Shown in pieces: positions 14,501 to 22,871 of a stretch of DNA of 64,000 nt (within the stretch, counting starts at the first letter, position 1; each line of letters begins with the position of its first letter). The stretch covers positions 39,944,589 to 40,008,588 of the forward strand of contig NC_037591.1 in assembly GCF_003073045.1 (NCBI RefSeq), in the 5' to 3' direction. The DNA is from Pomacea canaliculata (lineage: Eukaryota; Mollusca; Gastropoda; Architaenioglossa; Ampullariidae). A program made the position numbers and the translations under genes. The notes under the pieces were generated by a model. That model worked only from the letters and a program-made list of their open reading frames with translations, had not been told where the DNA came from and made no database searches.

Positions 14501-15065
14501 GAAACAAAATTGCAAAGTATGGTTACCTTTCTCTAAAGTAGCATTTCAGATTGAAAAATAATGTTTATCATCCAGAGGCAATGCCGGATGGACTTGCAGT
14601 GGATTCAGCATCGAGGCTTATCTTCTACACTGATGCAGGAAATAACATCATTGCCATGATTGCCATCAGCAGCTACCACCACAGAGTTGTCGTTGATTCC
14701 AACCTTGATGAACCTAGGGCCATAGAACTGGACAAACTCAATGGGTAATGATGTTGCCTGTAGCGAACGTCTGACGATAAACACTTTTCAGTTTCTGAAT
14801 AGAAATCATTAGAGACTGTACAGAAGAAAAAAAGTAAACAGACAACACTTCACTGTGAGACGATAGTCCATATGTCAATAAAAAATAATAAGGATCGGTA
14901 TTCTTAACAACTGAACAACTTTCTCTGTCTCTGATTGTTTCTCTATTTGAAACACACACACACTTGTCTTCTCATCCTCAATAATTATCAAATTTGAAAA
15001 ACCCTTTGGAAGACGTAACATCTTAAACTAAATCAAAATTTCTTCTGTTAAATGTTATTCTTATT

Positions 15066-15116
<51 letters not shown>

Positions 15117-15117
15117 A

Positions 15118-15186
<69 letters not shown>

Positions 15187-18100
15187 GCACCTTGTTAAAC
15201 AAAGGCTAAACGCGAATAGAAGTTTTTTTGGCGTTTGCACGGTGGCAGGGTGATGTACTGGAGCGACTGGGGCGCCACCCCTAGAATAGAGCGAGCCAAC
15301 TATGACGGCACTGGACGCAAGACTCTGGTGTCAGGGTTCCAGTACCTGCACTGGCCAAACGGTCTGGCTCTGGACACAGTCGGTGAGTCTCACTCTTACT
15401 CATCATGTCCGATGTAAAAGAGTTTCATCCTGTCTTTGACCGCCTCAACCTACAATGTCAGAAGGCCAGTCTTCTTCTATTTCTGATTTTTTCTACCAGA
15501 AATCGCTGTCTTACCAGATGCATCGTACAAATTCTGTGGTGGGTTCGTGCTCATCACTTAGCGGATATCTTCATGCAGATGTTTATATTCCTGGTTTTCC
15601 TTGTGTGCGTGCGTTGTACATGTGTATGCGTGTGTGCGTGTGTGCGTGTATGCGTGTGTGCGTGTGTGCAGCTGGAAGGCTCTATTGGGCAGATGGATTC
15701 GCGGACAAAATTGGCTGGACAGACCTGGAGGGCACAAATGTCTCAGTCATTACCTTCCTTCCAGGGAGACATATGTTTGGTCTGGACATTTATCTCAACG
15801 AACTCTTCATTACAGATTGGGGCATGAAAATGTAATTCTAGTGTTTGAGTAAATAATTTAATGACAACTCTCTAGTCGTCGGTGTCAAAGATTCAAAGAT
15901 ACGCTTGAGAGAATTGTCTCCATTTATTTCTTGTGGCAAAAGTGCATGAAGATGTTACTTTTTGTTCAGTATCACCATATTCTATCAGACACTGAATTAA
16001 ATAAGTGGATTAAATGGAAATTTTATTTAATATAAAGAGGTGTGTGTGTGTGTGTGTTTGTTACAGTGTAGTCCATGGTAACCAGATGTACGAGTCTGAA
16101 GTACTTAGAAGTGTAATGACAGACAACTTTGTGACTACCGCAGTGATTTCAATAGCTTACTTAATTAAATTAATTAAAAGGTTCCATTGACTGTCACAGT
16201 GTGCAACCGTCTACAACCTCCTACATCCATCGCATCAGTGCTGATGGGAAAGCTGTAAAAACTATTGGAAGTGTTGGTGGAAGATTAAATGACATACACA
16301 TCTACTCAGAAGAAATGGGTCTCAATGGTCAGTGGCTTGGTCTGTTTCCGCAGATTGTCTCAGTGAATGTTTCATGTCTTTTGATTTGTTTTCATCTGTG
16401 TGTACTACACATTAGTAAAGTCATAAAAATTATAAAAAGTGAAGTTGTAGAAACATGCTGCCTGTCACATATTACTTTCTGAATACATCTTTTATGCGCT
16501 TAACAGCTTACCGCAGGTTTGTTGTGAGCAAGCTTAAAGAATGTTTTAAGTAAAATATAGTTGAATTTATTAAGCTCGTAGTTCTACTGTTTCTATGCAC
16601 TGTAAGTTGACCTTAATAAGTTTTTCTGAAGAGTCACTTCTTTGCTTAACTTATTCACCACAAATCGCAGAACCGAATGGATGCGGCAACAACAATGGTG
16701 GCTGCGACTACATCTGCATACCTGCACCTGGGAACACCAGTCAATGCTTGTACCCGGATGGTATCTCTCCAGTCGTCACCAGTGTCACAACTACCATTAA
16801 CAGACCCACAACCACCACTACCAAACCCACAACCACCACTACCAGACCCACAACCACCACTACCACTAAGAGACCCACAAGCACCACTACCAGACCCACA
16901 ACCACAACTACCACTACCAGGCCCACAACTACCACTTACAGAACTAACTGTGATTTCAGCACAGTCGTAACTCCCATCAGCAGAGTCCCTGCTGGCTTCA
17001 CTGTGTCCCAGATGACGTCCACACAACTACAACTGGCGTCCATGACGTCACGTCAGGCGTCACCAACTTGAGTGGTGGCATCAACGCAAATCAGGGTAAG
17101 TGCTTCGTGATAGACAGATAACCAACGAAAGTTAACTTGTAAATCTGACTAGTCACTAGCCCTCTTCTCGTAGTCATAACGACCCAGAATGTTCGACATT
17201 GAAAACGGAAATCCTACGAGTACCTCGTGTGTTTGTGGAAGTTAGAGTTTTAAAAAAGCAAATATCATTTTTTTTAAAGGTTCCGAACCTTCCTGGCATC
17301 AGTCTACAGCTCATCATACTTGTCATCGGCACTGTTGTCGTCATCATCACAACTGCTTCATGCGTCACCATCATCATCATCGTCAAAAAGAAAAACCGTA
17401 AGATTGCGACAATTGCTCTAAACCTTCATGAGCATCATCACGCGCTATATAAATCCTACTTTTATTTTAATATTGTTTTTGCTGCTATTATAATTATTAT
17501 TTTTATTATTCATAATCATATGTGTGTATAATATAAGCCTCACATATGTGTGTATAAGCATAATGTAGTAATGTACGCATCATAAATTTCTGTTCAAATT
17601 AGCGAGTTTCTTCTATGCTCTGTATAGGTGACAATTCCTTGCGCTTCCTGAGACAGAGGAGTAACGAGCAAACAGTGTCAGGGACCTCAACTACAGACTG
17701 CCCTAAAATGGACCACGACGCCCAGAAGGCGTACTTTAGTCGTCAGTCCAGTGAAAACATCTACGATGAGCCGCTGATTGCTAGACATAGGCCCCACTGA
17801 GGACTTTCCTTATTCATATGCCCTTAATACTCCTGTGATGAATGTTGTCCACGGTCCAAGTCCACACCAGGAACCTTTAACCCCAGGTTTGACGAAACAT
17901 GTCCACACACTCTTTGCTTTCCTCGTCTTGAAAGTGTCTGGCGCTTTATGAACGTATCTTGATTTGTAAGCAGATGAAACTTTGAATCATATTAGAATAT
18001 TTACAGCATTTCTTTCTGCTTCCTGAAGTTACTCAGTTTTTTTTCCCGAAAAGCAGTAAGGAAAGTACTATGCCAACACACGTAAGCGTAATGCTAGCCG

Positions 18101-18298
18101 TAAGAGTAGTGTAGTGAACTTAGTCAAAATATAGTCTGTACATCAGTGGATTGAAAACTAACCTCTCTGCTCTTCTGAGCACGTCACCTTTCTTTAATCA
18201 TACTACCCTCTCTCTCTCTTGCAGGACAAGAAAACGGAGGCTACCTACAGCCAATTAGCATCGAATATCGGACAACGAACGAGTGGCAAACTTTCTAA
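11560..18298 (+). CDS. Receptor A: CUB, YWTD propeller, EGF-like, TM, Tyr-motif tail (frame broken)
   Basis: Exons: 11560-11629 (signal peptide), 12059-12246 and 12466-12622 (CUB), 13801-14037, 14576-14744, 15249-15382, 15672-15831, 16200-16327 (propeller), 16671-17095 (EGF-like, stalk), 17280-17397 (TM), 17628-17741 or -17800 and 18225-18298 (tail). Junction phases agree throughout. The start is [10 protein letters not shown]. The CUB has four Cys. The propeller carries YWTD, FYTD, YWSD, YWAD and FITD, enough for six blades. The EGF-like part is [13 protein letters not shown]. The TM exon encodes [17 protein letters not shown] and a KKKN stop-transfer. An acceptor at 11553-11554 implies an upstream 5' UTR exon. 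A 1-nt deletion near 17005 leads to a TGA at 17069-17071, giving 547 residues without TM. It is a type I receptor by architecture; ligand unknown. Confidence 0.8.
12059..12622 (+). CDS. Receptor A, CUB domain exons 2 and 3
   Basis: Exon 2 (12059-12246) begins [19 protein letters not shown] and continues with [13 protein letters not shown], the standard CUB start with the first Cys pair. It ends at ACHDYVQ on donor CAG|GTGATG. Exon 3 (12466-12622) carries YCNTT, the [12 protein letters not shown] strand and GFQATYST, the usual CUB C-terminal pattern. The calcium-binding acidic residues are only partly recognisable. Open reading past the exon 2 donor ends in intron and is not used. Confidence 0.85.
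13533..13660. repeat. 21-bp intronic tandem array carrying TGACGTAA
   Basis: Starts fall at 13538, 13559, 13580, 13601, 13622 and a degenerate one at 13643, with the unit ACACTGTTAGCGTGACGTAA plus T. Each full copy holds TGACGTAA or TGACGTAG, close to a bZIP/CRE half-site motif. It lies in the intron between the CUB and propeller exons of gene A and has no counterpart in the same intron of gene B. A 68-residue minus-strand ORF over it is an artefact. Confidence 0.85.
13801..16327 (+). CDS. Receptor A, YWTD propeller exons 4-8
   Basis: Five exons, 13801-14037, 14576-14744, 15249-15382, 15672-15831 and 16200-16327, with phases 1-1, 1-2, 2-1, 1-2 and 2-1, join to one frame of about 276 residues. 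Blade signatures in order are RLYWTD, LIFYTD, VMYWSD, RLYWAD and LFITD, followed by a closing [21 protein letters not shown] strand. This matches LDL-receptor class B modules as in LRP and nidogen propellers. Exon 7 uses donor AAAAT|GTAATT, which adds three residues relative to gene B. Confidence 0.85.
14063..14172. repeat. CT/CA microsatellite after propeller exon 4 of gene A
   Basis: CTCTCT and CACACA blocks alternate just downstream of the exon 4 donor. The same position in gene B (34618-34805) has a longer version, so the repeat predates the duplication and has changed length since. Confidence 0.85.
14990..15187 (+). repeat. Dispersed repeat ending in a CTGT tetranucleotide array
   Basis: The segment CCTTTGGAAGACGTAACATC..AAACTAAATCAAAATTTCTT runs into about 120 nt of TGTC repeats (15066-15187). 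The same pair of components occurs upstream of exon 1 of gene B (31880-32294), and the unexpanded segment upstream of exon 1 of gene A (about 11440-11530). It sits in the intron before propeller exon 6. Confidence 0.7.
16671..17095 (+). CDS. Receptor A, EGF-like plus Thr-rich stalk exon, with frameshift
   Basis: The exon encodes [26 protein letters not shown], then a Thr/Pro/Arg stalk of repeated RPTTTTT-like units (about 16790-16935), and then a segment homologous to gene B. Gene B reads CACTGTGGTCCCAG where A reads CACTGTGTCCCAG at 17001, one base shorter. After it A runs in the wrong frame to TGA at 17069-17071. The next exon has one extra base against B and C, so the TM is back in the original frame. 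Either A makes a soluble protein, or it is decaying, or the base is an assembly error. Confidence 0.75.
17280..17397 (+). CDS. Receptor A, transmembrane exon
   Basis: Acceptor TTTAAAG precedes an exon encoding VPNLPGIS, then about 23 hydrophobic residues ([21 protein letters not shown]) and the basic KKKN. The donor is CC|GTAAG. The frame is set by the hydrophobic reading and agrees with the phase 1 exit used by B and C. Confidence 0.8.
17628..18298 (+). CDS. Receptor A, cytoplasmic tail exons with two possible ends
   Basis: Exon 11 starts at 17628 after TATAG and reads [21 protein letters not shown]. Read through, it ends [17 protein letters not shown] with TGA at 17798-17800. An internal donor at 17742 (AGTC|GTCAGT, phase 1) joins the exon 18225-18298, which follows a strong pyrimidine tract and CAG. 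That gives AYFSRQ followed by [19 protein letters not shown] and TAA at 18296-18298. Both tails carry tyrosine motifs (NIYDEPL or GGYLQPI). The final exon matches the last exons of C and D in phase and place. Confidence 0.65.
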
Positions 18299-18481
18299 AC
18301 TGTGGCAAGTTTAAGTAAGTTTATCTTTGACTTCATCTTTTAACCTTCATAAAGGTTTTTTTCTTCTAGTCTTCGTTATTGCTCTATTTCTGCAAATCTC
18401 ATTTCTTGTCTTTTGAATAATTTCATGTCTTGTTTCTCATTTCTGCATTCTCATAGCAGTTCCCAGTCACAAAATATTTGT

Positions 18482-19069
18482 TTGCCAACTGCATCTATAT
18501 TGTTGTCGTTATCAGTATTGAAAACTCTCATTTTTAAGTACTCTATATTCAGTTAATTAACATCTGTTGTCTTTTCTTACACCTGACAGATGTACAGCCG
18601 CTGATGTTCTCAAGCCAACAGTACAACGATCAAACAGACGGAAGCTCAACACACTGTATCGCACGATCTTCAAGCATATGACTTGCAACAGACGAACGTA
18701 CACTTACCTTGCACGCGCACGAACGACGTATTACACACAACACACCTCTCGACGAGCCCCCGCAGATGACGATGAGGATGAAGAGATTTGTAGGCGAATC
18801 AAATCGAAAAGGCACAAGTTCAGAGAAATGTCACTGACAGAATCGTAAAGAAGATGGCGCAGAAGACCTTTGTGTTTTCTCGCTCACTAGGCTATTTTTA
18901 GAGCAATTGCATTTCTCTTATATATGACGCCTTTTTCTGCTTGAGTGACGTGGAACAAATGACGCACACATGACGTCAAACACAAGACACCATTACACAC
19001 AAACAATACAAGACCTGCCCCAACTCACTATGATGATGATGATGATAATAATATGATATGATGAATATG

Positions 19070-19127
<58 letters not shown>

Positions 19128-19264
19128 GTGAATTGTCCATGAGCTGTTATTGTAAAACTTAAATTCTTTAAAGGGTTTTTAAAACGTCGTGTTTTGTTGG
19201 GTTTTTTTCGCGTGTCTTGCATGTATTGTCTCTCTCTCTTGCCAACTGCATCTATATTGTTGTC
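18482..19264 (+). repeat. 26-nt sequence repeated downstream of gene A
   Basis: TTGCCAACTGCATCTATATT plus GTTGTC occurs at 18482-18507 and again at 19239-19264. The second copy is embedded in a CT-rich tract where unit B has only CT repeat, so it looks like a local templated insertion. Confidence 0.7.
19030..19128. repeat. ATG/ATA trinucleotide microsatellite
   Basis: ATG repeats pass into a long AATAAT run. The poly-Tyr minus-strand ORF over it is an artefact. Confidence 0.9.
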
Positions 19265-19369
19265 TCTCTCTCTCTGTCTCTCTCTCTCATTTATACATCT
19301 ATATATATACATGAAACAAATCCAAAAAGACTTTGAACCTTACTATGACTGATAGGTAAAGGTAGGGTA

Positions 19370-22300
19370 AAGGTGATTCTCCACCCCTAAGAAATTCAAG
19401 CAAGCACTCTCTGTTGGCAAGGTGATGGCTTCTGCTTTTAATATTCTGAAGGCGCAATCATGATAGACTACACTGGAAAAAGGAAAAACTATTAGAAGAC
19501 AGTACTAGGCATCAGAAATAAGACAACTGAAGGAAGAATCAAGTTGAAACGCAGAGGGAAGCTGAGGGCAGGTGCGCTCTTGCTCCAGGATAACGCACCA
19601 GTTCACTCTCCTCAGGTTGCAGTAGTTTAAACAGCCAACATGAACAGATTCTGTTTCCCTAGAACCCTTAAGAGGATGACACAGCATAAAAATTTTCTTT
19701 CAATGGGAAAACAAAAGTGAAATCGGGTTTGTTTAAAGTTTTCATTTTACAAGACACAAGCTGTAATAATGTATCGAATAAAAATTATTTCATTGTAAGA
19801 CATAAACTCACGGTTGTTACATGCTGCCAATAGGTGCTCACTTTTCTACTGCTTCAGCAGACATGTAAGTAATTTTCTCTCACATCCTTCTGCTTCCACC
19901 AGGTTCGTGTATTTCAGTTTCACCGCGAGAATATTTGGTCGTGAGAAGGTCCTCTCAAGGCCGCGCCACAACACAACCTGTGTGTTCGATTCCCTGTGGC
20001 CTCTACGCCTCACTCCCCCCACGCAGTGCCCTCACTCTCCCAATGCATTGTTGGACTACATCCTCGTCTGTCAATGAGTTGAGGAGTGGGTGGGGAGGTG
20101 TGGGTGGATGAGTGGGGGCTGGCAGTAAGTAGGACCTGACATCTCGCGATGGACGCCAGTGACCATCTGACGCACCGCACGCGGTCACACGTGAAGAGGG
20201 AGGGGTAGCGAGGGGGTTTATTCCATGGGATGGCACAAAACCACTCAACACATTTCTGATTATATCCCAGAGAGATTAATGGAACTAATAATTTAAGACC
20301 TTTAATGGTGGGTGAAGCTCTAGATAAATAAATATTATTATTACTAAAAAAAAAAATGGCAAAAGAGAAAACGTCTACCATCTTACTGTTATCACCCCGT
20401 AGCTAGCATTTTGCTGTGTAATTTAGGCTGATGACCCCAATTTTTAATAATTGACTTTCTTCACGTATGGTGGTCAGCGCCAGAGCGTCGCGTAAGAAAG
20501 TGAATGAGACAGGGTCAACAGAGTTCACGGTGCTTTACATAGCACGTCAGGCCTGCACGGCTCAGGGGCAAGAACTCTGACAGTACTGTGCCGCAGTGTG
20601 CGCGGGCGTTCTGTGTTGTTATCTCCCTTACTCACCTATCAGTACCACTTTTTTTTTGCGTGGGATAGTCCCGTTTCCTTGCGCGTGTGTGTGTGTATTT
20701 GTTTGAGCATTTCTCTAATCATTTTTCCTCAATTTTATCTACATGTCATTAAACTTCTTATTTGTACCGTTCATTTCGTCTTTTTTGTGGTCTACGTTCA
20801 TCAAAGGTTTGCTCGGTACTTTGTGTGCCGCCTCTGGCTGAGCGAGTAGGTGTGTTCGTGCGACCGTGTGTTTGTGTCGTGCGGCTGTGTGTTTGTGTCC
20901 GTGCGGCTGTGTACGCAATGTCGTACTCTTTCCTATTTTTTAACACTTAGTTTTACGCTAGATTCTATTATAGCATCTATTGTCTATATTTGTAATTCTC
21001 TAGCGCTATATTTTCTCTCAGAATTTTATAATTGTTCTTAAATTTTCCAAATCTCACTTCATCGACAGTATCGCTATATGACTGTAAGTTTGTCTACACG
21101 AATTCACAGTTGGCATTGTTGAATCCCCTGGCTACCGCTTAATGTCCAGCCTGTTTAGCTGACATTTTCACAAAAATTTCCCTTTACTATGATTTTCTTA
21201 ATGCTGTCCATGCGGCGAGGGGCTGATGGTAGGGACGGCCTTGCTCCAATGTCATACGGGAAGTCAGGCGACAATGCCAATCGATTTGTAAAGAAACTTT
21301 TTAATGACAAATTAACTCGAATAGCGTGTGAAATTCCTTACTTTCACACTAAAGCAGATTTTTACCCCTTGCCCTACCTACAGACCACACCTAGCGTCTC
21401 TGTCACGTGATAAAGACTAGCGGACTGTAACGGTTCACTTTTGCTTGATGGAATGTTTGGCGGAAGGTCTTGTTTTTGATAGAACTTTTAACATCTGAAC
21501 CACCTGATTGCTGTGCCGAGCTTTCTAGTGCCACCTCTCCATCTCCCCCACTCAGGGAGTTGTACCTGACAGGTGGGCGAGTCTGTGCGACGAAGATTCT
21601 TCTTCGTGACGATAACAATACACACAGGAGTTGTACAGGTGTAAATCACTGTAGTCCAGGTGCTGCGGGCCGCACGAGACAGTGGGATAAAAACTATTAA
21701 ATTGTGCAATACACTGTAGTTTCATAATAGTATACTTGATAGTATCCCAGCAAGATAAAAAGCGTTTAAAGTATGTTGTCATTGAAAATACAGGCTGTCT
21801 TTGGATAATGGTCTTCACGGTTCTAGGCTTCGACTTATTTGCAATCAAAGGTTTTCTCGATACAGATGTAAACAATTAAATCTATAAAAGGAAGAAAAAA
21901 ATTGTAAGTCTCTTACTTGTAACTTTTTCAATGTGTCTGTTTTTGTTATCTTTAACAAGATGCATCAGGATGTAACTTTTACTACACAAGTATATCACAC
22001 AGGAAAGTTAAAGAATGGACGAGATAACTTTTCTGATCATTTAGTCTTCTAGTCGTTTCGTTTTAATTCTGAAGTTTTCTATTGAAAGAAGAAGTACTGT
22101 TTAAACAGATACAATGATGTCTTTAATCATATTTTTTTCTATTTTCGATATCTAAAAGATCATTTCAAATGATTCTGCAAGGGTGGACCGTCACAGCAAC
22201 ACTGGTTTTAAACTGTAATACACAAACGCCACACACGCATCACTGACCCGTCACACTCCTGATGGCCCAGCCCTCTTCCACGCAGCAAATCGGCATGAAA

Positions 22301-22660
22301 AGGCGGGGTGGGTGGGTCGGCCTAGCTTTACCACTGGGCATCACCTTTCTTATCTTCCACTCTACATGTTTTCCTCTGTTAAAAGATGAAAACAGCATCT
22401 GGACAGTCAATACAATCAGTCCATGTCCAAGGAATTTCACACTCATTTCCGACCATTGATAGCTTCAGGATGATGCTACGTCTGTTTCATCTCTAATGCC
22501 AGCTTAACATGAATCTCGAGACCATGCCAAGAGGACAATACTTATGAGAAAGTACACTTGGGTTAGAGAACCTTAAGCAAGGCTGATGTATTTTTCTAAA
22601 TGGTGCAAATTTAAGAAAATAATCGAAAACCTTCCACTGGCAGACGGTGACGTCAGGGGT
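19370..22660. other. Intergenic region without a convincing gene
   Basis: No exon chain or known domain is visible. Two parts recur near 29-30 kb: 19690-19770 (ACAAAAGTGAAATCGGGTTTG) and 21720-22240. An A+T-rich tract at 20330-20360 and GT-rich stretches near 20690 and 20860 account for the low-complexity ORFs. Confidence 0.5.
21720..22240 (+). repeat. Non-coding repeat, partner of 29150-29960
   Basis: CAGCAAGATAAAAAGCGTTT..GTTGTCATT..GGTTCTAGGCT at 21745-21830 matches 29860-29945. AACGATGTCTTTAAT-like and AAGATGCATC-like sequence at 21955-22130 matches 29270-29440. The order of blocks differs between the two sites. Confidence 0.65.
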
Positions 22661-22666
22661 AGCGTT

Positions 22667-22755
22667 AAGGCAGGGTCGGGGATTCTGGCATGGCACCGCA
22701 CCCTGGCTGGGCCAAAGCACAACCCTAGCTGGAAGGCAGGGCTGGGGATTCTCTA
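22667..22755. repeat. Isolated partial copies of the 68-bp unit
   Basis: Two diverged pieces with GGGGATTCTGGCATGGCACC and GCTGGAAGGCAGGGCTGGGG lie about 115 bp before the main array, separated by unrelated sequence. They may be older remnants of the array edge. Confidence 0.75.
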
Positions 22756-22871
22756 ACACCCTTCACTTCAGACCCCATATGGTGAGTCAGATCGGTCACC
22801 GGCTTCCTACCAGCCCATGATGGCACAGTCCTACCAATGCGAGGAGAGGTTGATGGCAAGGGGGGCATAAA

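Larger units (their letters stand above)
11310..19365 (+). repeat. Segmental duplication unit, copy A
   Basis: Exons, introns and flanks align with 31780-42210. Homology starts upstream of exon 1 (GATACAAAACGTCTGA at both sites) and continues after the gene to CTATGACTGATAGGTAA-like sequence near 19350 and 42170. Conservation of non-coding DNA across the whole unit shows a direct genomic duplication, not retroposition. The main difference is the tail region, which copy B has lost. Confidence 0.85.

Noticed and set aside
15405-15852. ORFs of 83-140 codons spanning the end of the intron and propeller exon 7 of gene A
   Set aside because: Only the part after the acceptor at 15671 in the YWADG frame is coding; the rest reads through intron and GT-rich repeat.
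16655-17026. Minus-strand and shifted-frame ORFs over the stalk exon (Gly/Ser/Cys-rich, Val-rich, Pro/Gln-rich)
   Set aside because: They are shadows of the Thr-codon repeat in exon 9 of gene A; the sense frame is fixed by the EGF-like motif and intron phases.
18567-18848. 93-codon ORF downstream of gene A as a further exon
   Set aside because: The homologous sequence in unit B (41800-41890) does not keep the frame, and the tail of A already ends at 17800 or 18298. It is more likely 3' UTR or intergenic.
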